Assembly (NCBI GenBank): GCA_965661765.1
Contig: CBFIFE010000033.1
Location: 1 to 30,396 of the forward strand
Source of the DNA: JBMYZL01 sp965661765
Lineage (GTDB): Bacteria > Bacteroidota > Bacteroidia > Flavobacteriales_D > Sanyastnellaceae
DNA: 30,396 bases
Direction: 5' to 3'
A program made the translations under genes and the position numbers. The notes below the pieces were generated by a model, which did not search any database, had not been told where the DNA came from, and saw nothing but the letters and a program-made list of their open reading frames with translations. This document shows, one piece after another, positions 6,702 through 15,729 of the stretch; position 1 is the first letter of the stretch, and every line of letters starts with the position of its first letter.

Positions 6702-8723
6702 TTATCGTTTCAGAAGTTTGTCCAAGGCTGCGACGAGACGGCCCGCCGGGAGGAACTGCGCTTCGAGCGGCGCGGCGAACGGGAAGGCCGTGTCGAGGGC
6801 GGCCACCCGGGCCACCGGGGCGTCGAGGTCGCGCCAGCACTCCTCGTGGATGCGGGCCGAGATCTCTGCGCCGATGCCGCCCGTCAACGTGTCCTCGTGC
6901 AGCACCAAGACCTTGCCGGTGGCCCTGACGCTCGCCATCACCATGTCTTCGTCCCAAGGGGCGAGGGTCCGGAGGTCGATGAGATCGACGGAGTAGTCGG
7001 GGTTCGCGTCCAAGACAGATTCAGCCCAAATCACGCCCAATCCGTACGTCACCAACGTCACATCCGCGCCCGCCCGGACCCGCCGCGCCTGCCCAAACGG
7101 AATTCGATACGGCTCCGCCGGCACCGCCGCCGTGAGCGACCGGTAGAGGAACTTGTGCTCGAAGAACAACACCGGATTCGGGTCCTCGAACGCCTCGAGC
7201 AGCAGGCCCTTCGCGTCCGCCGGCGTCGCAGGGTAGGCGATCTTCAGGCCTGGAACGTGGAAGAACCAAGCCTCCGTGGACTGGCTGTGGAACGGGCCTG
7301 CCGTGACGTTGCCGCCAGTCGGCATGCGGACGACGACGTCGGCGTTTTGTCCCCAGCGCCAGTAGATTTTGGCGAGGTTGTTGACGATTTGGTTGAAGCC
7401 GACGGTGACAAAATCGCTGAATTGCATTTCCATCATGGCTTTGCGGCCGGCGATGGAGAGGCCAAGGGCGGCGCCGACAATGGCCGACTCGCACAATGGG
7501 GTGTTGCGAACGCGGTCCTTGCCGAACCGGTCCACGAATCCTTCTGTGACTTTGAAGACGCCGCCGTAGTCGGCGATGTCCTGGCCCATCAACACGAGGC
7601 TGTCGTGGCGTTCCATGGCCTGGCCGAGGCCTTCCTGGATGGCGTCGATCATGCGGATTTCGCGCGAACCGCCTTCCGCTGGCATGGCTGGCAAGGAGCT
7701 GCCGGGGCAGGGGGCGAAAACGTCCTCGAGTTCGCGGTCGATGTCCGCGTCGATTTCAGGCAGTGCTGCGGCGGCCTTGAGGCCTGCGGCAATGGTGGAT
7801 TTGTGCTCGGAGCGGCACGCATCGATGAACGCATCGGTGAGGGCACCTTCGCCCAGGCCCCAGGCCTCGAACCGATCGACGGGGTCGATGGCCGCGTAGT
7901 GATCGATGAGGCCCTCCGGGTAGTATTTGGTGCCTGAGGCTTCCTCGTGCCCGCGCATCCGGAAGGTCTTGAATTCGAGCAAAATCGGACGCGGCTCCGC
8001 CCGGACGTCGGCGGCAGCTTGGTGGACGGCATGGTACACCGCCAGGAGGTCGTTTCCATCGACTTGGCGGGCGTCTTGCGCTGGAATTCCATAACCGATG
8101 GCCTTGTCAGTAAAGTGTTCGCATTTGAACTGCTCGTTCGAAGGTGTGCTCAAGCCCCAGGCGTTGTTCTCCACGCAAATGATCACAGGCAAAGACCAAA
8201 CCGCCGCGACATTCACCGCCTCGTGGAAGTCGCCTTCGGAGGCGCCCCCATCCCCCGTGAAGACGAGGGTGGCCTTGCCGGAATTGTCCAGCTTGTGCGC
8301 GAGGGCAATGCCGTCGGCGATGCCGAGCTGCGGACCGAGGTGAGAGATCATGCCCACGATGTGGTGCTCGCGCGAACCGAAGTGGAAGGAGCGGTCTCGG
8401 CCCTTCGTGAACCCGTGCATTTTCCCTTGAAACTGCGCAAACAGCCGATCGAGCGTGATGCCCCGCGTGGTGAAAATGCCGAGGTTTCGGTGCATCGGCA
8501 AGATGAATTCATCCGCCGCCAGCGCTGCAGCCGCCCCGACCGAAATCGCCTCTTGGCCCATGCCGCTGAACCATTTGGAAATTTTGCCTTGCCGCAATTG
8601 GCTCAACATTTTTTCCTCGATCATGCGGGGAAGAAGCAATTGCTTGTACAAAGAGCGAATCTGGTCATCGCTGAGCGCTGCGCGGTCGAATCGCAGGGGG
8701 TTGTGTGGAAACGTGGCTTGCAT
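6702..8723 (-). CDS. Fused alpha/beta E1 of a 2-oxoacid dehydrogenase (branched-chain type)
   Basis: A 673-residue fusion of the two E1 subunits that decarboxylate a 2-oxoacid with thiamine diphosphate and pass the acyl group to lipoyl-E2, most likely the branched-chain 2-oxoacid complex. The alpha part (about 1-330) carries the ThDP motif GDGG at about 157 and ENN about 28 residues later. The beta part (about 345-673) begins REIRMIDAIQEGLGQAMERH and contains MGQDIADYGGVFKVTEGF, TPLCESAIVGAALGLS and a C-terminal transketolase-like domain (VTLVTYGLG). Single-chain E1 fusions are common in Bacteroidota. No E2 or E3 gene is adjacent. The start at 8723 faces the divergent flavoprotein; TACCTTCG on the minus strand (8739-8732) is a one-mismatch -7 element only 8 bp upstream, suggesting a very short leader. 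Confidence 0.93.
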   Translation of the reverse strand: MQATFPHNPLRFDRAALSDDQIRSLYKQLLLPRMIEEKMLSQLRQGKISKWFSGMGQEAISVGAAAALAADEFILPMHRNLGIFTTRGITLDRLFAQFQGKMHGFTKGRDRSFHFGSREHHIVGMISHLGPQLGIADGIALAHKLDNSGKATLVFTGDGGASEGDFHEAVNVAAVWSLPVIICVENNAWGLSTPSNEQFKCEHFTDKAIGYGIPAQDARQVDGNDLLAVYHAVHQAAADVRAEPRPILLEFKTFRMRGHEEASGTKYYPEGLIDHYAAIDPVDRFEAWGLGEGALTDAFIDACRSEHKSTIAAGLKAAAALPEIDADIDRELEDVFAPCPGSSLPAMPAEGGSREIRMIDAIQEGLGQAMERHDSLVLMGQDIADYGGVFKVTEGFVDRFGKDRVRNTPLCESAIVGAALGLSIAGRKAMMEMQFSDFVTVGFNQIVNNLAKIYWRWGQNADVVVRMPTGGNVTAGPFHSQSTEAWFFHVPGLKIAYPATPADAKGLLLEAFEDPNPVLFFEHKFLYRSLTAAVPAEPYRIPFGQARRVRAGADVTLVTYGLGVIWAESVLDANPDYSVDLIDLRTLAPWDEDMVMASVRATGKVLVLHEDTLTGGIGAEISARIHEECWRDLDAPVARVAALDTAFPFAAPLEAQFLPAGRLVAALDKLLKR

Positions 8724-8791
8724 GCGACTTGCGAAGGTAATTCATCCCTGTGCTGTTGCGTTCGAGAAAGTCGTGCGGGTGTGGGTGGGCG

Positions 8792-8799
8792 TATATTTG
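8792..8799 (+). promoter_or_regulatory. -7 element for the COG2509 flavoprotein
   Basis: TATATTTG, a perfect TAnnTTTG match. It falls inside the in-frame extension that begins at the ATG at 8722, and so argues for a downstream TTG (8803) or GTG (8818) start and a short or absent 5' leader. Confidence 0.5.
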
Positions 8800-8817
8800 G
8801 GCTTGAAAGCCAAACCC

Positions 8818-10431
8818 GTGCCCACCACCTCCCTCCAAACCCACCCGGGGGCCACTGACCTCGAGATTCACAGGGCCCTTGAGCGCGCCCTCGGACAGCG
8901 GGTCAGTGACTGGCGTGTTGTGCGGCGCTCCCTCGATGCCCGCCGCCGCCCGGTCAAGCTCGTGCTGACCGTGGAATACGCCGCGCCAGAGGCACCGCTC
9001 CTCCCGGCCGCACCGCCCTCGCCCGTCTTGCCCATCGTGCCCGCTGACGCCCCGGAGGTCGTCGTCGTGGGGGCAGGGCCCGCCGGGCTCTACGCGGCGA
9101 TTCGGCTCGTGGAACACGGCTTTCGCCCCGTCATGTTCGAACGGGGGGCGCCGGTTCGGGAGCGGCGACGGGATTTGGTCTCCATCACCCGCGAACACCG
9201 GGTCGATCCCGACAGCAATTACAGCTTCGGCGAGGGCGGAGCAGGCACCTACAGCGACGGCAAGCTCTACACCCGCTCGAAGAAACGCGGGGATGTGCAG
9301 GCGGCCCTCCGCATCCTTGTGGCCCACGGGGCTTCCCCTGACATTCTCATTGATGCCCACCCGCACGTGGGCACGAACAAACTCCCGGGCATCATCGCTT
9401 CCATGCGCGAGGCGCTGCTTGCCGCCGGGGCGCGAATCCACTTTCGCCATCGGGTCGAAGACATTCAAGTCACTTCAGGTGGGGTGTTTCAATCGGTTGA
9501 TTGTCAGGATTTGGTCTCAGGTCGTCGAGTCCATCAGAAAGGCCTTGCTTGCGTGCTGGCCACCGGCCACAGCGCCCGGGATATCTTTCGTTTGATTCAC
9601 CGCAAAGGCTGGGCTTTGGAGGCCAAACCCTTTGCCATCGGCGTCCGCATCGAGCACCCGCAATCGCTGATTGATGCGATTCAGTACCACAACGAACCGC
9701 GTGGCGAGCACCTGCCGCCTGCGGCCTATTCCCTGGTCTGTCAGGCGGATGGGCGCGGCGTCCACAGTTTTTGCATGTGTCCGGGGGGCATCATCGCCCC
9801 CTGCGCCACCGACCAGGAAGAGATTGTGACGAATGGCTGGTCGCCGTCGAAGCGGAACAATCCGCACGCGAATTCGGGCATGGTGGTGCAGTTGTCCCCG
9901 GCGGATTGGGAAGCGGCGGGCCACACAGGGCCTTTGGGAGCGATGGAATATCAGGCGGCGGTGGAGCGCCAGGCTTGGCTTGCTGCAGGCCAAACCCAAG
10001 CCGCCCCCGCCCAGCGCCTTGTCGACTTTCTTGCCCGGCGCGTCTCCACCTCACTGCCCACCACGAGTTACATTCCCGGTGTGGTGTCGGTCGACCTCTG
10101 GACCGTGTTGCCGCCAGAAATCGCCCAACCACTCGCCATCGGTTTGGCGACTTTCGGCAAAAAAATGAGGGGATTTCTGCACCCGGACGCGGTTTTGGTG
10201 GCGCCGGAATCCCGCACGAGCAGTCCGGTTCGCATCCCACGCGATCGGGAGACGCTGGCGCATCCCGACGTGGCCGGGTTGTACCCCGCAGGCGAGGGGC
10301 CGGGGTATGCCGGTGGCATCCTCTCGGCAGCCATGGACGGTTCCCGCGTTGCAGACGCCATTGCCGCAACGAACATGCCCCGCAAGGAAGGTTCCTCACG
10401 GGGCATCGGTTCAAGCAAGTCGCAACGATAA
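8818..10431 (+). CDS. FAD-dependent dehydrogenase, COG2509 family
   Basis: A 537-residue flavoprotein of the uncharacterised COG2509 family. The N-terminal small domain (about 1-60) ends in RSLDARRRPVKLVLTVEY, the typical family lead-in. The dinucleotide-binding motif VVVGAGPAGLYAA is at about 81-93, followed by the family-specific NYSFGEGGAGTYSDGKLYTR, the HPHVGTNKLPGI stretch, FCMCPGG, and the C-terminal PAGEGPGYAGGILSAAMDG. The substrate is unknown. Start choice: the GTG at 8818 gives the usual family N-terminus, and a perfect -7 element lies at 8792-8799; a caller might take the ATG at 8722, adding 32 residues that do not resemble the family. It converges on the outer-membrane protein gene with a 14-bp gap. 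Confidence 0.9.
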   Translation: MPTTSLQTHPGATDLEIHRALERALGQRVSDWRVVRRSLDARRRPVKLVLTVEYAAPEAPLLPAAPPSPVLPIVPADAPEVVVVGAGPAGLYAAIRLVEHGFRPVMFERGAPVRERRRDLVSITREHRVDPDSNYSFGEGGAGTYSDGKLYTRSKKRGDVQAALRILVAHGASPDILIDAHPHVGTNKLPGIIASMREALLAAGARIHFRHRVEDIQVTSGGVFQSVDCQDLVSGRRVHQKGLACVLATGHSARDIFRLIHRKGWALEAKPFAIGVRIEHPQSLIDAIQYHNEPRGEHLPPAAYSLVCQADGRGVHSFCMCPGGIIAPCATDQEEIVTNGWSPSKRNNPHANSGMVVQLSPADWEAAGHTGPLGAMEYQAAVERQAWLAAGQTQAAPAQRLVDFLARRVSTSLPTTSYIPGVVSVDLWTVLPPEIAQPLAIGLATFGKKMRGFLHPDAVLVAPESRTSSPVRIPRDRETLAHPDVAGLYPAGEGPGYAGGILSAAMDGSRVADAIAATNMPRKEGSSRGIGSSKSQR

Positions 10432-10445
10432 TTTGGAATGGTGTC

Positions 10446-11939
10446 TTATGGCCGGAGGCCGTCGTCGGCTGAAGTGACGCCGATCATGTCTTCTTCGATT
10501 TGGCGCGCTTGGGCCAAACCAATCGCTCGCCCGTTGTAATCGCCGATCAGGAACGCGTCTTCAAACCCGAGGACTTTCGCCTCGGCCATGAAGGCACGCG
10601 CCTCCTTCTCGTTGGGCAAGGAACGGCTGACGAAACGGAAGGTTCCGTCGGCTTCAAACATGGGCTCAATCATTTCGAGGGCCATCATCTCGGTCAAGAT
10701 TTTGGTGTCGAGTTTGTCCGCATAGCGCCCGATTTGGACCCTGTAAGTGGGCAAGATGGAAGCGATGACCAAAATCGGCTTCTCCGTCGATTCGATGTCG
10801 CTGAGGATCATGCCTCGGATTCGGTCCTCGGCAGGCGTCAGGCCATTCTCCAACACCGGTGTCAGGACACTCGCTTCGGCGTCATCCGACTCCAACCGTT
10901 CGTAGTCGAGGGCGAAGTAGGCAGGGTCGGACGTTGCGTTTTGCAAGGTTTCGGCCCGGAAGGCCCATTCTTCATCGCTCAGGGCCACACCATTTTCGTT
11001 GACGCGGACGTGCGGGCTGTGAATTTCGAGGTCCAAATGGTCTGCAACCCCGTCGGCATCGCTGTCCAACGGACATCCATTGCGTGTCACGGGCGCTTCG
11101 GCCACAGTTCCTGGGCAATCGTCAGATTCGTCCTTGACGCCATCGCCGTCGGCATCCTTGGGCAGATCGGCAATTTCCGCAGGGATGCTGGGGCGGTAGT
11201 CCTTGCCGAGGCGGATGCCGATGCCGGCTTGGGCGGTGGTCACAAAATCATTGTAATTGTCTCTCGGGTTGATGGCGGCTTCGACGCCAGTCAGGACGGT
11301 CAACGCCAAGCTGGCGTGCATTCGGTTCGTCAGGTTCAAGTCCAGTCCGGCGCGAATCGGCACGCCGATCGATTGCTGAACACCCGAGGCGGTTTCGTAG
11401 ACGTAGTCCGGTGTGATCAGCTGGGCTTGCGTGGCAGCACCAGGCGCCGCTTCGGGCATGTCGTAGAGGGAACCGTTGGACCAGGTTTGGTATGCCACCC
11501 CTTCCGAATTCATCAAGTCGCTCAATTGCTGTTGGCGGACGAGCGACAAACCAGCGCTGATCCAAGGCAACAAGAGGCGGTTTTCGGCGAAAGGCACTTG
11601 CAGCCGGAGCTCAGCGCTGTAGGCATTGAACAGGCCGCGGGTGCGGGCCAAATCGGATGTGTTCGTCGCCAGCTCGCCCCACGAGGCGTTGACGTCAAAG
11701 GCCAGTGGGGATTCCACACCGGCGGTCAAGCCCACGGTGGAAGCGTACTTGCCAGCACTGCCGGTGAGAATGCCGTCTTCTTGGCTCATCGCCCCGGTGA
11801 AGGAGGTCGGGCCGGACAAGGCGCGGACCTCAAACTGAGCGAGGCCGGTGCCGAGGAGGCCCAACACCAAGAATGCTGTGGCGAGGGGTCTCCAGAGGAG
11901 TTGCAATGAGAACATGATTCGAGAGTTCATGCGTCCCAT
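10446..11939 (-). CDS. Outer-membrane protein with TSP3 repeats and SPOR-like C-terminus
   Basis: A 497-residue exported protein. A signal peptide (hydrophobic LATAFLVLGLLGTGLAQ) is followed by a beta-rich region at about 36-250 resembling an OmpA-like eight-stranded barrel. Next come Ca-binding thrombospondin type 3 repeats (DADGDGVKDESDDCPG and LDSDADGVADHLD, about 260-303). The C-terminus (about 395-490) is SPOR-like: YRVQIGRYADKL, then EARAFMAEAKVLGFEDAFLIGDYNG. The usual OmpA peptidoglycan-binding domain seems replaced by this segment, which may bind peptidoglycan instead. It follows the DadA-like gene by 24 bp on the same strand and no separate -7 element is visible, so the two may be cotranscribed. 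Start may be M1, M4 or M9. Confidence 0.82.
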   Translation of the reverse strand: MGRMNSRIMFSLQLLWRPLATAFLVLGLLGTGLAQFEVRALSGPTSFTGAMSQEDGILTGSAGKYASTVGLTAGVESPLAFDVNASWGELATNTSDLARTRGLFNAYSAELRLQVPFAENRLLLPWISAGLSLVRQQQLSDLMNSEGVAYQTWSNGSLYDMPEAAPGAATQAQLITPDYVYETASGVQQSIGVPIRAGLDLNLTNRMHASLALTVLTGVEAAINPRDNYNDFVTTAQAGIGIRLGKDYRPSIPAEIADLPKDADGDGVKDESDDCPGTVAEAPVTRNGCPLDSDADGVADHLDLEIHSPHVRVNENGVALSDEEWAFRAETLQNATSDPAYFALDYERLESDDAEASVLTPVLENGLTPAEDRIRGMILSDIESTEKPILVIASILPTYRVQIGRYADKLDTKILTEMMALEMIEPMFEADGTFRFVSRSLPNEKEARAFMAEAKVLGFEDAFLIGDYNGRAIGLAQARQIEEDMIGVTSADDGLRP

Positions 11940-11963
11940 TACGGAGGGTTTCGACGAAAAGTT

Positions 11964-13100
11964 TCATTTTCTCGACAAATGGGCCAATTCCTTGCCCACC
12001 ATCATGCCCGTTGCCACCCCCATGCCGCCGAGACGCCAGGCCCCAAAGACATGCGGGGCCACCTGTTCGATGCGGGTGCTCCGAGAAGAACCGATGCCCA
12101 AATGGCCTGTCCAACGCATGGCCACTTCTGCGCCTCTGGCCACCGGGACGATCTCGCCGAGCCAATCGAGCAACCGCCGTTCGACTTCGGTTTCAGAGGC
12201 CTTGCCCCAGTGACGTCCTCCGCCGACGAGCATTTGGCCAGTCGGCAAAGGTCGGGCGTAGATGTACCCGCCCTCCGCGTGGATGGGGCAAACAGGCAAA
12301 GGGCCTCGAAGTGGCTTGGTCACCAGCACGAGGTTGGGTGCGCGCGCGACGTCTGCGTCGGGAAGGAGCAGCGGGGTTGCGCCATTGATGGTGAGCAAGG
12401 TTCGGGCCGGCGTCAGGGTGAACTGGCTGCCGGGCGGCGCGAATGCGGGTTCGATGTCCAGTTCAGCTCGGCCATCGGCAAGCACGCGCATCTGGCGCAC
12501 TTGAAGGCCTCGGCGGATGACCAGGCCAGCTTGGGCGGCTTTTTGTTCCAGGGTGAGCATCAAGGCGGAGGTCTGAAGCATGCCTTCGAGGGGGGAATGC
12601 CAAACCGAGGCAACCCGTTCCCCGTCGATGCCCTGCAAACTGGACTTCGGCGGCGTGGTGAAAGTGGCTTTCCGCCCAGTGATGGGCCCCAAAAACGCGT
12701 TGAGCCAATCGATTTCCGCGGCTGTTGTGGGCGCGTGGACATCGCTGGCGAGCGACACTTCCAGGCTTCCAGTGGCCTCGAGGCCGATGGCGCCTGCGCC
12801 CAGTTCGGATGTCAACAGCGCGAGGCCACGGAGTCGGCGTTCAACTGTTTGGCGCATGGCCGCTTCGCCCTGTTGCTTCGCATCTTCGAGCAATTCTCGC
12901 GGGGAACCGAAACACGCGAAACCGGCATTGCGGGTGCTGCCGCCATCGCTGAAAGGGGAGCGGTCGATCAGGGTGATTCGGGTTTGGTCTGAATGCTTGC
13001 GCAAGGCCAAACCCGCCGCCAACCCCACAATTCCCGCGCCCACAATCATCACATCACAATTGTCGAGGCCCATTTGTCGTTCCCAAAATGCTAGCTTCAT
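11964..13100 (-). CDS. FAD-dependent oxidoreductase, DadA/glycine oxidase-like
   Basis: A 378-residue flavoprotein of the D-amino acid/glycine oxidase (DAO) fold. The nucleotide-binding motif MIVGAGIVGLAAGLAL is at about residues 15-30; the FAD ribose acidic position follows in TLIDRSPFSDGGSTRNAGFACFGS, whose STRNAGFACFGS segment is characteristic of a Bacteroidota subgroup. The C-terminus carries WTGHLGIG and GAWRLGGMGVATGMM, which close the FAD site. The substrate is not deducible. The start at 13100 (MKLAFWERQ) matches the MKLSYWE-type N-terminus of flavobacterial homologues; longer in-frame readings overlap the divergent gene. The minus-strand element AACCTTTG at 13130-13123 is a one-mismatch -7 site 22 bp upstream. 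Confidence 0.9.
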   Translation of the reverse strand: MKLAFWERQMGLDNCDVMIVGAGIVGLAAGLALRKHSDQTRITLIDRSPFSDGGSTRNAGFACFGSPRELLEDAKQQGEAAMRQTVERRLRGLALLTSELGAGAIGLEATGSLEVSLASDVHAPTTAAEIDWLNAFLGPITGRKATFTTPPKSSLQGIDGERVASVWHSPLEGMLQTSALMLTLEQKAAQAGLVIRRGLQVRQMRVLADGRAELDIEPAFAPPGSQFTLTPARTLLTINGATPLLLPDADVARAPNLVLVTKPLRGPLPVCPIHAEGGYIYARPLPTGQMLVGGGRHWGKASETEVERRLLDWLGEIVPVARGAEVAMRWTGHLGIGSSRSTRIEQVAPHVFGAWRLGGMGVATGMMVGKELAHLSRK

Positions 13101-13106
13101 CCGCTT

Positions 13107-13114
13107 TATATTTG
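13107..13114 (+). promoter_or_regulatory. -7 element for the TPR/coiled-coil gene
   Basis: TATATTTG, a perfect TAnnTTTG match, ends only 5 bp before the ATG at 13120. Transcription would start at or within a few bases of the start codon, so the mRNA is probably leaderless. It sits between the divergent start codons of the two genes. Confidence 0.6.
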
Positions 13115-13119
13115 TCGCA

Positions 13120-15729
13120 ATGCAAAGGTTTCGAGCAATATTACGCATCCTCGGGATTGCCCTGTTCCTGTTGGGCGGCGTCGCTTCGGGCACGGGGTGG
13201 GCTCAGGACGATCAGCTGATTGTGTTCGGAACACTCAAAGATGAAGGGTCAGGCAAGAAAATGCCTGGCGTGGAAGTGGTGGTGTACCAAGATGGTGTGG
13301 AGTTTGATCGCTTGACGACGAACGCCAGAGCGGAGTATGACTTCAGTTTTCCTCTCCGGCATGACTACACGTTCAGTTTTGAGTTCTCGGGTTATGGAAA
13401 CAAACGGATTCAAGTCGATGCCAGTGGCGTTCCGCCGGAGGATTTGAAGGGAGGGTTCAAGTTGGATTTGGACATGACCCTGTTTGAATTGGTGGATGGA
13501 TTCGACACTTCGATTTTGGAGGATCCTTACGGAAAGGCGGCATTCGACCCAGTCAAGAACACGGTGTCGTTCGATTTTGACTACACGAATCGGATGAAAA
13601 ACCGGGTGGATGCTGAGTTTGAGCGGGTGGAGAACATGGCGGAGCAATTGGCCCAAATGCGAGAGGACTTCGCCGACCTCATGTCCGATGGGGAAACCTA
13701 CATGGAGCGGACGCAGTGGGCGCGGGCCTTGGAGGCGTTCACGGAGGCCTTGGCCATTTTCCCGGATGATGCCACGGCGATGCAGCGACAGTCCGATGCG
13801 CAAGCCCGATACGATGAGGCCCGAGCTGCGGAGTTGTTGCAAGAAGAATTCGACAACCTCATCAAATCTGGGAACAACGCCTTGCGCGCCGATGACTTCC
13901 GCACAGCGAGGGCGGCTTTCGAAGAGGCCGGCGACCTCATGCCCAACGCCCCAGAACCGGCAGAGGGGCTTGCGCGGGTTGAAGCGGCAGAGGCACAGCG
14001 TGCGGTGGATGCGGATTATGAATCCCTGATTGAGGATGCCGATTCTGCCTTCGATCGGGCAGATTATGAAACGGCGATGGAGCGCTACGCAGAAGCCATT
14101 GCCATCAAGCCCAGCGACAGCTATCCCAAGCAACGTCGGGCCGAGGCGCAGGACCGATTGGCTGCGGCTGCGGCGGATGCTGCCGCTTTGGCTGACAAGG
14201 CCGAGCGGTATGAATCTCTGGTGGATTTGGCCGACAAGAATTTCAAAAAGGGCAACTACGCAGACGCCATCCGTCAATACAACGAGGCGGCGTCCATACT
14301 CCCAGCAGAACAATACCCGAAAGACCAGGCTTCCGAGGCCCAGCGTCGCTTGGACGAGGACAAGGCACGAGAGGCGGCATTGTCGGCAAACCAAGCGGAG
14401 GCAGCCGAGGCGGCTGCGTTGAACGAAGCGTTCGAAGGAAAGGTTCGGGCGGGAGACGAGGCGTTTGAATCTGGCGAATACGAGACGGCCCGTGCGGCAT
14501 ACAATGAGGCACTGGCCCTGAAACCTGGCGAGCGTTATCCGGCTGCACGGCTGGAGCGGATCCAGCGGGAGCTCGATCGGATTGCGGCGGAGTCGGAGGC
14601 GTCTGAGGCAAATCAGCAAGCGGCGTTGGCTGCAGAGGAAGCCGCGAGATTGGCGGAGGAAGCACGACAAGCCGAAGCTGCGCAAGCCGATGAGGCCGAG
14701 CGCGAGCGCAGCCGGCGGCTGGCGGCGGCAGAAGCTGCAGAGGCCGCGGCAGCAGCGGAACGTGCCCGTTTGGAAGACGAAAAAAGAAACAGAGCTGAAC
14801 AAATGGTGGCTGCGCGCTCGCGAGACGAGAGCGATGAGGCGGAGGATTATTATCGTGAAGCACTGAAATCGGAAGAACGCGCGCGGCTGTTGGCCGTCGA
14901 GCGGGAAAAAGAGGCCGCCAGCACGCTTCGAATGGATCGTCAGTCGGACGCAGAGGATCGGATTCAAAGTGATTTGCAAGCCGCCCGAATGTTGGAGGAG
15001 CACCTGAGTTCGATTCAGAATTCTGGACAATCGTACCAAGGGAATCGCAGGAATTCCCTCGAGCGCGAGCGGCAGCAACAGGATCGCCAAATGAACAACT
15101 ACGCTGCACGCGGGGCCGCGGCCATTGCCGATGGTTCTTTGACTGTGGAGCAACAGCAGCGCGAGGTGTCGGGCATGTACAGCGATCACAGCCGCGATTA
15201 TGTAGATGCCGTTCCCGAGGTGGAGCGGGCCCACCGGGAGTACAGGGAACTCAATTCGGACTTGTCGAGAAGCGCTGCGGAGCGGAGGTCCATCGCCGGC
15301 GAAACCGCAACAGACCAAGTCCAGCAAATGGGCCGATATGGAGAAGGGGCCGATGAAGCAGCGCAATCGCGTTACGATGCGCTCCAATCCGCCGAACGGG
15401 CCCAGCGAACGGCTCTGGGGGGTCGGGCATTGGATGCGTCTTCGCGTGGGTACGACGAACGCGTGGAGCGCCTGGGATTGGACCCCGGTTCGCCACCTGA
15501 CCCGGATGAATTGCACTTGTCACCAGAAGATGCGGAGGTGTTGCAAGGTGTGCAAGAGCAATCGTACGACATTCCGAACGGCCTGGTGATTGAGCGGACT
15601 GTGCGTCGTGGCAATGAAGTCCGTCGGTTCCGAAAGGTGGTGACGAAGACGGGGGTGTATTATTTCGAAGGGGAATTCAGCATCACCGCGGATGCTTGGA
15701 AACGAGAAACCACTGTTGTCTTCGATTGA
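13120..15729 (+). CDS. Exported protein: carboxypeptidase-regulatory-like domain, TPRs and coiled coil
   Basis: An 869-residue protein of unknown function. The signal peptide covers about 1-29, ending GWAQ. A carboxypeptidase-regulatory-like beta-sandwich follows (about 33-125: FGTLKDEGSGKKMPGVEVVVY). TPR-like units at about 190-480 include three with the Bacteroidota pattern ADxxFxxxxYxxAxxxYxxAxxIxPxxxYP (e.g. AIRQYNEAASILPAEQYP). An Ala/Glu/Arg-rich coiled coil spans about 487-613, then a low-complexity stretch and a final beta-rich segment (IERTVRRGNEVRRFRKVVTK). It looks like a long periplasmic scaffold. The ORF is open 180 codons upstream, but that part is antisense to the flavoprotein; the signal peptide and promoter fix the start at 13120. 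Its stop overlaps the next start (TGATG), so it is coupled to the TonB-like protein. Confidence 0.88.
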   Translation: MQRFRAILRILGIALFLLGGVASGTGWAQDDQLIVFGTLKDEGSGKKMPGVEVVVYQDGVEFDRLTTNARAEYDFSFPLRHDYTFSFEFSGYGNKRIQVDASGVPPEDLKGGFKLDLDMTLFELVDGFDTSILEDPYGKAAFDPVKNTVSFDFDYTNRMKNRVDAEFERVENMAEQLAQMREDFADLMSDGETYMERTQWARALEAFTEALAIFPDDATAMQRQSDAQARYDEARAAELLQEEFDNLIKSGNNALRADDFRTARAAFEEAGDLMPNAPEPAEGLARVEAAEAQRAVDADYESLIEDADSAFDRADYETAMERYAEAIAIKPSDSYPKQRRAEAQDRLAAAAADAAALADKAERYESLVDLADKNFKKGNYADAIRQYNEAASILPAEQYPKDQASEAQRRLDEDKAREAALSANQAEAAEAAALNEAFEGKVRAGDEAFESGEYETARAAYNEALALKPGERYPAARLERIQRELDRIAAESEASEANQQAALAAEEAARLAEEARQAEAAQADEAERERSRRLAAAEAAEAAAAAERARLEDEKRNRAEQMVAARSRDESDEAEDYYREALKSEERARLLAVEREKEAASTLRMDRQSDAEDRIQSDLQAARMLEEHLSSIQNSGQSYQGNRRNSLERERQQQDRQMNNYAARGAAAIADGSLTVEQQQREVSGMYSDHSRDYVDAVPEVERAHREYRELNSDLSRSAAERRSIAGETATDQVQQMGRYGEGADEAAQSRYDALQSAERAQRTALGGRALDASSRGYDERVERLGLDPGSPPDPDELHLSPEDAEVLQGVQEQSYDIPNGLVIERTVRRGNEVRRFRKVVTKTGVYYFEGEFSITADAWKRETTVVFD

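Noticed and set aside
12580..13119. 180-codon in-frame extension upstream of the TPR/coiled-coil gene
   Set aside because: It is antisense to the DadA-like flavoprotein, whereas a clear signal peptide and a perfect -7 element mark 13120 as the start.
13249..15516. 755-codon minus-strand ORF opposite the TPR/coiled-coil gene
   Set aside because: Leu/Arg/Cys-rich composition typical of an antisense reading of Ala/Glu-rich repeats; no motif or signal peptide.
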